A stretch of DNA of 64,000 nt from Microbacterium allomyrinae (lineage in GTDB: Bacteria > Actinomycetota > Actinomycetes > Actinomycetales > Microbacteriaceae). Each line of letters starts with the position of its first letter. Position 1 is the stretch's first letter. The notes beneath the pieces are model-generated. The model was not told where the DNA came from. It did no database searches and saw only the letters and a list, made by a program, of their open reading frames with translations. Positions 35,462 to 51,261 of this stretch are shown here, one piece after another. The stretch lies in assembly GCF_020682705.1 (NCBI RefSeq), contig NZ_JAGTTN010000001.1, positions 186,001 through 250,000 on the forward strand, written 5' to 3'. The translations under genes and the position numbers were made by a program.

Positions 35462-36700
35462 ATGCGCAAGCACATCGGCACCGGAATCGCCGTCCTGGCG
35501 ACCGCGGCACTCCTGGCGGGTTGCAGCTCGGGCAGCGGCGACACCGACACCACCGAGCCTGCGATCGACGGCGAAGGGCAGACGCTCACCGTCTGGGTCG
35601 ACGAGAACCGTCAGCCGGCCGTCGAGGCGGCGGCCGCGGCATTCGAGGAGGAGACCGGCGCGACCGTCGAGCTCGTCCAGAAGAACTTCGACGACATCCG
35701 CAACGACTTCATCGCCCAGGTCCCCACCGGGGATGGCCCCGACATCACGGTGGGCGCACACGACTGGCTGGGCGCGCTGGTCGCGGCCGGAGTCGTCAAC
35801 ACCATCGATCTCGGCGACAAGTCGAGCGAGTTCGAGCAGGTCGCCCTCGACGCCATGACCTACGACGGCCAGCTCTACGCCCTGCCGTACTCGCTCGAGA
35901 CGATCGCTCTGATCCAGAACATCGGCATGGTCGGCGAGGAAGCCCCCGCCACCTGGGACGACATGATCCAGGCCGGGCTCGACTCGGGCGCCGAGCGCCC
36001 GTTCGTGATCAACACGGCCGGCCAGACCGGCGACGCGTACACGATGTACGGCTTCCAGACCTCGTTCGGCGCTCCGGTCTTCGTGCAGGACTCGTCCGGC
36101 TCGTACACCACCGAGGTCGGCATGGGCGGCGAGGCCGGTGACGCGTTCGCGGCATGGCTCGGTGCGAATGGCGAGGCCGGGACCGGATACATCTCGACCA
36201 CGATCGACTACGCGATCAACAACGAGCTCTTCGCCTCCGGCGCAGCGCCGTTCACCGTCCAGGGGCCCTGGGCGATCGCAGATCTCACCGCGCAGGGCGT
36301 CGAGGTCGCGGTGAACCCGATTCCGTCGGCCGGTGGCGAGCCCGCGGCACCGTTCGTCGGCGTCCAGGGCTTCTACCTGAGCTCGCAGAGCGCGAACACT
36401 CTTCTGGCCAACGAGTTCCTCGTGAACTACATCGGCACCGAAGACGCTCAGCGCGCACTGTACGAGGCCGATCCGCGCATCCCGGCATGGTCGACCCTCG
36501 CCGACGAGGTCGCCGAAGACCCGATCATCGCTGGTTTCCTCGCGTCGTCGCAGTCCGGCGTGCCGATGCCGTCGATCCCTGAGATGGGCTCGGTCTGGGA
36601 CTACTGGAACGCCGCTCAGGTGCAGATCATCACCGGTCAGGACCCGGCGACGACCTGGAACACGATGATCACCGAGTTGACGACCGCCCTCGAGGGCTGA
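35462..36700 (+). CDS. Sugar-binding lipoprotein of a CUT1 ABC importer
   Basis: A 412-residue extracytoplasmic solute-binding protein. The signal ends with the lipobox ALLAGC (Cys about residue 21), followed by a Ser/Gly/Thr/Asp linker and GQTLTVWVDENRQPA, the start of a MalE-type fold. Context (GH42, GH53 and MalF/MalG-like permeases) points to galacto-oligosaccharides. AAGGA lies five bases before ATG 35462. The 157-base gap upstream has only a weak operator-like core (AACCGGTC near 35398) and no gene. A very strong hairpin follows the stop. Confidence 0.92.
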   Translation: MRKHIGTGIAVLATAALLAGCSSGSGDTDTTEPAIDGEGQTLTVWVDENRQPAVEAAAAAFEEETGATVELVQKNFDDIRNDFIAQVPTGDGPDITVGAHDWLGALVAAGVVNTIDLGDKSSEFEQVALDAMTYDGQLYALPYSLETIALIQNIGMVGEEAPATWDDMIQAGLDSGAERPFVINTAGQTGDAYTMYGFQTSFGAPVFVQDSSGSYTTEVGMGGEAGDAFAAWLGANGEAGTGYISTTIDYAINNELFASGAAPFTVQGPWAIADLTAQGVEVAVNPIPSAGGEPAAPFVGVQGFYLSSQSANTLLANEFLVNYIGTEDAQRALYEADPRIPAWSTLADEVAEDPIIAGFLASSQSGVPMPSIPEMGSVWDYWNAAQVQIITGQDPATTWNTMITELTTALEG

Positions 36701-36708
36701 CGCTCACC

Positions 36709-36742
36709 GCGGTCCCGGGGCGCCTCGGCGCCCCGGGACCGC
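36709..36742 (+). terminator. Intercistronic hairpin after the binding-protein gene
   Basis: GCGGTCCCGGGGCGC (36709-36723) pairs perfectly with GCGCCCCGGGACCGC (36728-36742) around CTCG. There is no U tract, so it more likely stabilises the binding-protein message and limits read-through into the permease genes than ends transcription completely. Confidence 0.75.
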
Positions 36743-36773
36743 ACCCCCACCTCGTGGTCGAACAGGAGAACAC

Positions 36774-42961
<6,188 letters not shown>

Positions 42962-42963
<2 letters not shown>

Positions 42964-43022
42964 TCCGGCGTCCGTCCCGGCAGGACGCGTCCCGGCACGG
43001 TCGCTCGGACGAGTGCCGGACT
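42962..43022. terminator. Branched hairpin between convergent GH53 and rsmI genes
   Basis: AGTCCGGC (42962-42969) pairs with GCCGGACT (43015-43022), enclosing two copies of CGTCCCGGCA and smaller stems. It spans the whole gap between the two stop codons, overlapping both. Confidence 0.6.
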
Positions 43023-43840
43023 CAGCTCCGAGCGGCGAGCGCGGCCTGGTACAGCTCGCGGCTGGGGTGACCGGTGAGTGCAGCGACCTCGGTCGAGGCG
43101 TCTTTCAGGCGGACGCCTGCGCGCACCAGCTCCCCCACCTGGGTCACCGCATCGGGGAAGGCCACCTCGCGGGCGGGAGCGCCCGCGACGACGATGACGA
43201 GCTCGCCCCGGACGCCGCCCTCGGCCCAGACCACGAGCTCGGCGAGCGTGCCGCGCGCGACCTCTTCGTGCAGCTTGGTGAGCTCTCGGCAGACTGCCGC
43301 GCGTCGGTCGGCGCCGAAGCCCGCGGCCATGTCGGCGAGCGTCGCGGCCACTCGGGACGGGGCGTCGAAGAACACCATCGTGCGCGGTTCGGCCGCCAGG
43401 GCGCGAAATGCGGCGGACCGCTCGCCGTGCTTGCGCGCGACGAACCCCTCGAACGTGAAGCGGTCGGTGGGAAGCCCCGACACCGCAAGAGCGGTGACGA
43501 CCGCGCTCGGGCCGGGGATGGCGGTCACCGTCACGCCCGCTGCCGCCGCGGCGGCCACCACGCCGTACCCCGGGTCGCTGACGGTGGGCATGCCGGCGTC
43601 GCTGAGCAGCAGCACATCCTGGTCGCGGGCCAGCTCGACGAGCTCGGGCGCACGGTCCTTCTCGTTGTGGTCGTGAAGTGCGATCAGCCGGGGGCGATTG
43701 ACGATGCCGAGCGCGCTGAGGAGGCGGATCGTGGTGCGGGTGTCCTCGGAGGCGACGACGGCGGTCTGCTCGAGCGCTTCGACGAGGCGACGGGACGCGT
43801 CCCCGAGGTTTCCGATCGGGGTCGCCGCGAGGATGATCAC
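43022..43840 (-). CDS. rsmI: 16S rRNA 2'-O-ribose C1402 methyltransferase
   Basis: A 272-residue SAM-dependent methyltransferase of the tetrapyrrole-methylase fold. Motifs: LAATPIGNLGDAS at the start, ASEDTRTT, LLLSDAGMPTVSDPGY, and IPGPSAVVTALAVSGLPTD. GTG 43840 follows TAGGCT by six bases. It is divergent from the protein O-mannosyltransferase gene, an arrangement also found in mycobacteria. Confidence 0.95.
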   Translation of the reverse strand: MIILAATPIGNLGDASRRLVEALEQTAVVASEDTRTTIRLLSALGIVNRPRLIALHDHNEKDRAPELVELARDQDVLLLSDAGMPTVSDPGYGVVAAAAAAGVTVTAIPGPSAVVTALAVSGLPTDRFTFEGFVARKHGERSAAFRALAAEPRTMVFFDAPSRVAATLADMAAGFGADRRAAVCRELTKLHEEVARGTLAELVVWAEGGVRGELVIVVAGAPAREVAFPDAVTQVGELVRAGVRLKDASTEVAALTGHPSRELYQAALAARS

Positions 43841-43852
43841 AGCCCCAGCCTA
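43838..43852 (-). promoter_or_regulatory. Leaderless-type promoter for rsmI
   Basis: Minus-strand TAGGCT, GGGGCT, GTG 43840. Confidence 0.5.
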
Positions 43853-43911
43853 GATACCTCGACGAGCGCGGACACCATCGGCATGCAACCGGGCATCTGA
43901 TTCGCGCCCAG

Positions 43912-43927
43912 TAGACTCTGCCGGGTG
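43912..43927 (+). promoter_or_regulatory. Leaderless-type promoter for pmt
   Basis: TAGACT (43912-43917), seven bases, GTG 43925. It is 84 bases from the divergent rsmI start. Confidence 0.5.
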
Positions 43928-45544
43928 ACGGACGCCCCCCGGCTGCAGGCCGACCCGCCCGCCGCACCGCTCCTCGCCCCCGCACGCCCGAGCCTGTACG
44001 ACCGGTTCGCAGCGCGGCTGACGGTCGACGAACGGGCGCGGCGTCTGTACGCGTGGCTCGCCCCCACGATCGTCGTCCTCCTGGCCGCCGTGCTGCGGCT
44101 GTGGAATCTCGGCGCTGCGCACGACCTCATGAATCAGTTCGACGAGACGTACTACGTCAAGGACGCCTGGTCGATGTCGCGGCTGGGCTACGAGGGCGCG
44201 TGGCCCGAGGGGGCGAACGAGCTGTTCCTCTCCGGCGACGTGAACACCTTCCTCACGGATCCTGCCTTCGTCGTTCATCCCCCGCTGGGCAAGTGGATCA
44301 TCGCGCTCGGGATGATGGTGCTCGGGCCGGAATCCGGCTGGGGGTGGCGCATCACGACAGCCCTGCTGGGCACGGCGGCGGTGCTCCTGCTCATGCTGAT
44401 CGCGAAGCGCCTGACGCGCTCCACGACCTTCGCCGTCGTCGCGGGTCTACTCATGGCCGTGGACGGCCTGGCGATCTCGATGAGCCGGGTCGCGCTGCTG
44501 GACACGCCCCTGACGTTCTTCGTCCTGCTGGCGTTCCTCTTCGTCCTCCTCGACCGTGAACGCACGATGACCAGGATCGCCGAGACGGTCGCCGCCCGGT
44601 TCGAGGGCGACGTCCCGCCGTCGTGGGGACCGCTCCTGTGGAACCGTCCGTGGATCGTCGCGGCCGGAGCAGCGCTCGGCGCGGCATCCGCGGTCAAATG
44701 GTCGGGCGTGTGGGTGCTGGCAGGCCTCGGGATCTATCTCGTCGTCACCGACGCATTGGCCCGTCGACGGGCGGGCGTGGTGCTCTGGCCCCACGACGCC
44801 GTCCGGCAGGGCCTGGCGACATTCGTCCTGCTCGTGCCTGTCGCGTTCGTGGTGTACCTCGCGTCGTGGACGGGATGGCTCGTGACCGAAGGGGGCTACG
44901 ACCGGCACTCGGCCGACGCGGCACCGGCGACGGGTCTGTGGGAGTGGGTGCCGCTCCCGTTGCAGAGCCTGTGGATCGATCACGTCACGATGTACAACGC
45001 TGCGGCGCAGATCACGTCGGGGCACACATACTCGAGCCCCGCGTGGCAGTGGCCACTGCTGCTGCGCCCGACCGGGATGTACTACCACCACGATGCGCTC
45101 GGTGTCGATGGCTGTGCCGCTGCGAACGGCTGCTCGCAGGTGGTCTCGAGCATCCCCAATCCGCTCGTCTGGTACGCCGGCGTCGCCGCCGTGCTGTATC
45201 TCGTCTACCGTTTCGTCGTGACCCGCGATTGGCGCTTCGCGCTGGTGCTCACCGGAATCGTCATCACCTACGTGCCCTGGCTCTTCTTCCCCGAGCGCAC
45301 CGTCTTCCAGTTCTATACGGTGCTGATGCTCCCGTTCATGCTGATCGCGCTGACCTTCGCCCTGCAGGCGATCGCCGGGCCGCCGGGTGCGGACGTGTAT
45401 CGCCGGCATACCGGTCAGCGGCTGGTGATCGTGTTCCTCGCCGTCGCGCTGGCGCTGGCGGCCTTCTGGTACCCGGTGATCTCGGCGATGAGCGTGCCCT
45501 TCGAGTTCTGGCAGCTGCACAACTGGATGCAGGGCTGGATCTAG
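43925..45544 (+). CDS. pmt: Polyprenyl-phosphate-mannose protein O-mannosyltransferase (GT39)
   Basis: A 539-residue membrane glycosyltransferase adding mannose to Ser/Thr of exported proteins. The first extracytoplasmic loop carries the catalytic acidic pair in NQFDETYYVKDAWS. HPPLGKWII, MSRVALLDTPL, SAVKWSGVW and YYHHDALGVDG are conserved in bacterial Pmt. About 10 TM helices are visible. Secreted Ala/Ser/Thr-rich proteins such as the GH53 enzyme are plausible but unproven acceptors. Confidence 0.93.
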   Translation: MTDAPRLQADPPAAPLLAPARPSLYDRFAARLTVDERARRLYAWLAPTIVVLLAAVLRLWNLGAAHDLMNQFDETYYVKDAWSMSRLGYEGAWPEGANELFLSGDVNTFLTDPAFVVHPPLGKWIIALGMMVLGPESGWGWRITTALLGTAAVLLLMLIAKRLTRSTTFAVVAGLLMAVDGLAISMSRVALLDTPLTFFVLLAFLFVLLDRERTMTRIAETVAARFEGDVPPSWGPLLWNRPWIVAAGAALGAASAVKWSGVWVLAGLGIYLVVTDALARRRAGVVLWPHDAVRQGLATFVLLVPVAFVVYLASWTGWLVTEGGYDRHSADAAPATGLWEWVPLPLQSLWIDHVTMYNAAAQITSGHTYSSPAWQWPLLLRPTGMYYHHDALGVDGCAAANGCSQVVSSIPNPLVWYAGVAAVLYLVYRFVVTRDWRFALVLTGIVITYVPWLFFPERTVFQFYTVLMLPFMLIALTFALQAIAGPPGADVYRRHTGQRLVIVFLAVALALAAFWYPVISAMSVPFEFWQLHNWMQGWI

Positions 45545-45551
45545 CGACGCG

Positions 45552-45585
45552 GAGCCCCTCGGAGGTTCACTCCATCGAGGCGCTC
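45552..45585. terminator. Hairpin between convergent pmt and DUF255 genes
   Basis: GAGC-c-CCTCG (45552-45561) pairs with CGAGG-c-GCTC (45576-45585), nine pairs with a C-C mismatch and a 14-base loop. It fills the 39-base gap. Confidence 0.5.
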
Positions 45586-47485
45586 AGGGTGAGAGGTCGG
45601 CCGGATCCGTCACCGGCAGCAGGCACGCGAAGTCGCGGCAGTCGTAGACGGTCGCCTCGCCGCCGCGCAGCGACTTCTCGGCGAGCAGCGTGAATCCCGC
45701 TTCGGTCCACCGCACGGCCTGCTCCGGCGAGGCGATGACGGTGACGTCGGAGCGGATGCCGCGGGCCGCGGCCGCGAGCGGCGTGCGCGTGTCGGTGGTC
45801 ACGACGACGATCTGACGCGGCGGTCCTGCGAGCAACGCGGCGACCCGCAGCAGCGCCCCATGCGCGAGCGGCTGGGCCAGTGCCGTCGCGGCGTGCGCGG
45901 CCACCAGCCGCGCGGCGAGAGCACGGTAGCTCTCGCTCGCCCCGAGGAGCCACAGTGCGGCGGATGCGCCGGCCACGGCCGCGACTCCGGACGGCTCGTC
46001 GGCGTCGGAAGCGGCATCCGGTGCTCCGATGCCCTGCGCTGCCAGCACCGGGTCTCCGCCGCTCGGTGCGTCGAGCCCGCCCCCCGGCGAGACGCACGCG
46101 TCGACGAGCTCACGCGCACGCACGGCGTACGCCGGATCTCCCGTGGCCACCGCGAGCGAGACGAGTCCGGAGGCGAGCTGGCCGTAATCGGCGAGTCCGG
46201 CGACCGCGCGCGAGGGGATCTCGTCCAGCGAGGCGCGCACGAGCGTGCCGTCCGACGAGAGGTTCGTCTCGAGGACCGCGTCGGCGGCCCAGCGCGCCGC
46301 CTCGATCCAGCGCGGCTCGTCCCATCGGGCGCCGGCTCGGGCGAGTGCGCCGATCGCGAGGCCGTTCCAGCCGGTCACGACCTTGCCGTCTACGGCGGGA
46401 GGATCCAGCCGTGCGCGGGCGACGGCATCCCTCGCGTAGTACCCGCCCTCGCTGCGTGCGTCGTCGATCCAAGACTCGGAGTCCTGTGCGGCTCCGAAGC
46501 CGCCCGCGGGCTGCTGCAGCACGTCGAGCAGGAACCCGGCGACGCCGTCGGAGATCGCCCGGTGGTCCGGCCCGGTCTCGAGTGCGTCGTCGAGTGGGAT
46601 CTCGAAGCTCGAATCGGTTGCGACATCGAGCAACTGCGCGTTGTCGGTCAGCATGCGCTCGTAATGCGGCACCGACCAGTCGGGCCGCGTCGCGTACCGG
46701 AAGAATCCGCCTTCGACGGGGTCGCGAAGCGGCGACGCGGCCATCGCGGCGAGCGCGCGGTCGGCGACGACGGATGCTTCCCCCGCCCCCTCGCGCACCC
46801 GTCGCGTCTGAAGGAACCGCAGTGCGGTCGCGACGGGAAACTTGGGGGCCCCGGCGCCCGGGTCACCGAACCCGCCGTAGCGCGGATCCTCGCGGGCGGC
46901 GAGTTCGCGCGCTGCCGCGAGGATCTGCTCGCCCGTCGGCGGCGTGTCGCCGTGCGTTGCCCGATCGGCGATCGAAGCACCCGAGCGGACCTCTGCGAGG
47001 GCGTCGGCGACGGCGTCCGCGGTGCCGTCGATCTGATCGCGGCGTTCGGTCCACGCCTCGCGCACCGCGGCGAGCACCTGGCGGAAAGCGGGAAGCCCTC
47101 CGCGCGGAGTCGGCGGAAAGTACGTGCCGGCGTAGAACGGCCTGCCGTCGGGCGTGGCGAAGACGGTGAGCGGCCAGCCGAGGCTCGGCGTGAACGCCGC
47201 CGCAGCGGCCATATAGGTCGCGTCGACCTCGGGATGCTCCTCGCGGTCGACCTTGATCGAGACGAAGCCCGCGGCGAGATCCGCCGCGGCCGCCGGATCT
47301 TCGAACGACTCCCGCGCCATCACATGACACCAGTGGCACGTCGAGTAGCCGATCGACACCATCACGGGAACGTCCCGCGCGCGGGCCTCGGCGAACGCCT
47401 CCTCGCCCCACGGGAACCACGCCACCGGATTGCCCGCGTGGGCTCTCAGGTAGGGGCTCGTCGCTGCCGCGAGGCGAGGATTCAT
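45584..47485 (-). CDS. DUF255 thioredoxin-fold / six-hairpin glycosidase-like protein (YyaL family)
   Basis: A 633-residue cytoplasmic protein. The N-terminal thioredoxin-like domain (about residues 1-160) contains [12 protein letters not shown] and the CxxC motif in [17 protein letters not shown]. The remainder is an alpha/alpha-barrel with [17 protein letters not shown] and [17 protein letters not shown]. The family is widespread (SSP411/SPATA20) and its biochemical role is unknown. GGAG stands eight bases before ATG 47485. It follows the aldo/keto reductase by 28 bases. Confidence 0.88.
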   Translation of the reverse strand: MNPRLAAATSPYLRAHAGNPVAWFPWGEEAFAEARARDVPVMVSIGYSTCHWCHVMARESFEDPAAAADLAAGFVSIKVDREEHPEVDATYMAAAAAFTPSLGWPLTVFATPDGRPFYAGTYFPPTPRGGLPAFRQVLAAVREAWTERRDQIDGTADAVADALAEVRSGASIADRATHGDTPPTGEQILAAARELAAREDPRYGGFGDPGAGAPKFPVATALRFLQTRRVREGAGEASVVADRALAAMAASPLRDPVEGGFFRYATRPDWSVPHYERMLTDNAQLLDVATDSSFEIPLDDALETGPDHRAISDGVAGFLLDVLQQPAGGFGAAQDSESWIDDARSEGGYYARDAVARARLDPPAVDGKVVTGWNGLAIGALARAGARWDEPRWIEAARWAADAVLETNLSSDGTLVRASLDEIPSRAVAGLADYGQLASGLVSLAVATGDPAYAVRARELVDACVSPGGGLDAPSGGDPVLAAQGIGAPDAASDADEPSGVAAVAGASAALWLLGASESYRALAARLVAAHAATALAQPLAHGALLRVAALLAGPPRQIVVVTTDTRTPLAAAARGIRSDVTVIASPEQAVRWTEAGFTLLAEKSLRGGEATVYDCRDFACLLPVTDPADLSP

Positions 47486-47513
47486 GGCTTCGTCTCCGTC
47501 GCCCCGCCGGGCG

Positions 47514-49172
<1,659 letters not shown>

Positions 49173-49176
<4 letters not shown>

Positions 49177-50093
49177 GACGCGGCCTCCTCTCGGACGGAT
49201 GCGAGCGTCGCCCCCGCGAGCCCGGCGTCGGTCAGCGCGAGGAACGCCTCCTCGAGCGTCGCGCCGCGCACGGTGAGGTCACGGAAGTCCGTGCCCGTGT
49301 GCACGAGTTCGCGGACGAACGCGTCGGCGTCCTCGACCGTGAGAACTTCGATCTCGCCCACGCGGTCGTGATGCACGAGACCGGGAAGAGCTCCGAGCCT
49401 CACCGGATCGTCGGTCCTGAGGCGCACCTGGCTGACGCCCACCCGGGCGAGCACGCGCGCGACGGTGTCGTCGGCGAGCACGCGACCCCGACCGAGCACG
49501 ACGACCCGCTCGGCGAGCGCCTCGATCTCTTCGAGATAGTGGCTGGTGACGACGACGGTGGCACCCGAGTCGTGCTGGCGGCGGATGGCGGCCCAGAGGG
49601 TCCTGCGCGCGTCGACGTCGAGGCCGGTCGTCGGTTCGTCCAGCAGCACCAGGCGGGGACGCCCGACGAAGGCGAGCGCCACGGCGAGGCGGCGCTTCTG
49701 GCCGCCGGAGAGCGATCCGCACTGGCGGCGGAGCATCTCGGTGAGCCCGAACTCGGCAGCGAGGTCGGCGGTGGGGATGCGATCGCCGAAATGCCCTCCG
49801 ACGTAGTCGATGACTTCGCCGACGCGCAGGGTCTCGGGCAGGGCGGTCTCCTGCGGAGTGGTGCCGAGCGACTGGCGGCGGCGTGCATCGCCGGGGTCGC
49901 CCCCGAACAGCGTCACCGTGCCGCTCGTCGGGCGGCGAAGCCCCTGCAGCAGCGACAGCAGCGTGGTCTTGCCGGCCCCGTTGGGACCGAGCAGCCCCAC
50001 GATGGCCCCTTCGTCGATGTGGAGGGTGACATCGTCGACGGCGACGAGGTCGCCGTAGCGGCGGGTCACGTGATCGAAGTGCGCGAGTGTCAT
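49173..50093 (-). CDS. ABC-2 transporter ATPase
   Basis: A 306-residue ATP-binding protein of the drug-exporter (DrrA/CcmA) type. Walker A is GPNGAGKTT, signature LSGGQKRR, Walker B LVLLDEPTTGLD, switch His in VVTSHYLEE. A C-terminal extension of about 90 residues follows. It overlaps both neighbours by four bases, so the four proteins of the operon are made together. Confidence 0.93.
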
Positions 50094-50386
50094 GGACGTT
50101 CTCCTAGAACGGATCGCAAGGTCTCGGTGTAGTCCTCGAAGGCGCGTCGTCCCTGCCGAGTCAGGGCGAGGTAGGTCACCGGCGTGCGCCCCCGGTGGGT
50201 CTTCTCGACGGCGACGTAACCGGCATCCTCGAGCTTGCGGACATGTGTGGAGAGGTTGCCGGCCGTCATGTCGAGCAATTCCTGCAGCCGCGGGAACGCG
50301 ATGCTCTCCCCCGTGTCGAGGGTCGCCAGCGCCGCGGTGATGCGCAGCCGCGCGGCGGCATGGATGATCGGGTCGAGTTCGGTCAT
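50090..50386 (-). CDS. Small winged-helix regulator of the ABC operon
   Basis: A 98-residue DNA-binding protein of the HTH_34 type (ArsR/MarR-like fold). It has LRITAALATLDTGESIAFPR, the recognition region LLDMTAGNLSTHVRKLEDAG, and a wing VEKTHRGRTPVTYLALTRQG. No metal-binding or phosphorylation site is seen. It overlaps the ATPase gene and the membrane-protein gene by four bases each. Its probable target is the palindrome-rich promoter at 51151-51181, giving autorepression. Confidence 0.9.
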   Translation of the reverse strand: MTELDPIIHAAARLRITAALATLDTGESIAFPRLQELLDMTAGNLSTHVRKLEDAGYVAVEKTHRGRTPVTYLALTRQGRRAFEDYTETLRSVLGERP

Positions 50387-51030
50387 CGGCGCACCCACAG
50401 CCACACGACCAGCGCCCCGACCAGGAACCCTCCGCCGCCGCCGATGGCGAACACCAGGTAGTGCGTGGGATAGCCGAAGTAGGGGGCGACGAGAGCCACC
50501 GCGACGATCCAGAGCCCCATCCACAGTGTCGGCCGTGCCTGCCAGATCGCTGCGGCGAGGATGTACATGATGCCGACGAACAGCACCGAACCGGTCGGGT
50601 AGAAGATGTTGGCGAGCTCGCGCGGCATGCCGTTGACGATGAGCGCCGTCCCGAACGCCACGAGCGCGAGGAAGCCGATCATCCACGTCAGCCCGAACAC
50701 CGTTCCGGTGAACGCCGATTCGGGCGATGTCCGGATGCCGCGCTGGCTGCGGGCGCCGAGGACGGCCGACGCGAGGATGGCCGCGATCATGAGCGCGATG
50801 AACACGACCACCGCCACGGGCAGCGGGATCGATATCGCGGGCTTCGCTCCATCGATCAGCCACAGCATCCCGAACCCCACCGACCACGCGAGCCCCCACG
50901 CCAGCAGGATCCACGGCACGTAGCGCGCCAGACTCCGCGTGACGCGGTCCTGCTGGCTCTGGATCAGTTCGAGCATCTCGGCGGCATCCCGCGGCGCCTC
51001 CTCGTCGCCGACTCGGGTCTCAGGGGTCAT
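50383..51030 (-). CDS. Membrane protein of the ABC operon, function unknown
   Basis: A 215-residue protein with a charged N-terminus (MTPETRVGDEEAPRDAAEML) and six predicted TM helices, ending GGGGGFLVGALVVWLWVRR. I recognise no family motif. Position upstream of a small HTH regulator and an ABC exporter suggests a sensor or accessory subunit. ATG 51030 overlaps the stop of the 39-codon ORF by four bases and has GGAG nearby. Confidence 0.8.
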   Translation of the reverse strand: MTPETRVGDEEAPRDAAEMLELIQSQQDRVTRSLARYVPWILLAWGLAWSVGFGMLWLIDGAKPAISIPLPVAVVVFIALMIAAILASAVLGARSQRGIRTSPESAFTGTVFGLTWMIGFLALVAFGTALIVNGMPRELANIFYPTGSVLFVGIMYILAAAIWQARPTLWMGLWIVAVALVAPYFGYPTHYLVFAIGGGGGFLVGALVVWLWVRR

Positions 51031-51146
51031 GGTGCTCCGATCGGGAGGAAGGCCAGCGCGAGCGCCGGCAGTGAGGTGAAGAGGTCGATCGTGCCGTGGG
51101 CGGGGCTCCCCCGCCACCTCGCCTGCGCGATCAGTTCATCGGTCAC
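51027..51146 (-). CDS. 39-residue first ORF of the ABC operon
   Basis: GTG 51146 to TGA 51027 encodes MTDELIAQARWRGSPAHG, then a short hydrophobic tail FTSLPALALAFLPIGAP. The start is six bases after the TACAAA -10 of a textbook promoter, so the message is leaderless and begins at this codon. The stop overlaps the next ATG by four bases. It could be a small membrane peptide or a coupling leader. Longer in-frame starts (51176, 51245) lie inside or upstream of the promoter and are rejected. Confidence 0.6.
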   Translation of the reverse strand: MTDELIAQARWRGSPAHGTIDLFTSLPALALAFLPIGAP

Positions 51147-51150
51147 GCGG

Positions 51151-51181
51151 ACTTTGTATCGCAAAGTGCTTTGCATGTCAA
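51151..51181 (-). promoter_or_regulatory. Promoter with two overlapping palindromic operators
   Basis: On the minus strand TTGACA (51181-51176), a 17-base spacer and TACAAA (51158-51153) form the best sigma-70-type promoter in the window. The spacer contains GCAAAGTGCTTTGC (51161-51174) and a second palindrome, ACTTTG-tatcg-CAAAGT (51151-51167), covers the -10. Repressor bound here would block RNA polymerase; the 98-residue HTH protein of the operon is the natural candidate. Confidence 0.75.
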
Positions 51182-51244
51182 TGGAGTTTGCCGCGGAGCC
51201 GGTCGTCATCGTCGTCACCGGCCGCGCGGTGATCTCGGCCGTCA

Positions 51245-51261
51245 TACGATGGAGGGCTATG
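51245..51261 (+). promoter_or_regulatory. -10 element before hrpA
   Basis: TACGAT (51245-51250), eight bases, ATG 51259. GGAGGG is present but only two bases from the start, too close for a normal ribosome site. Confidence 0.4.
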
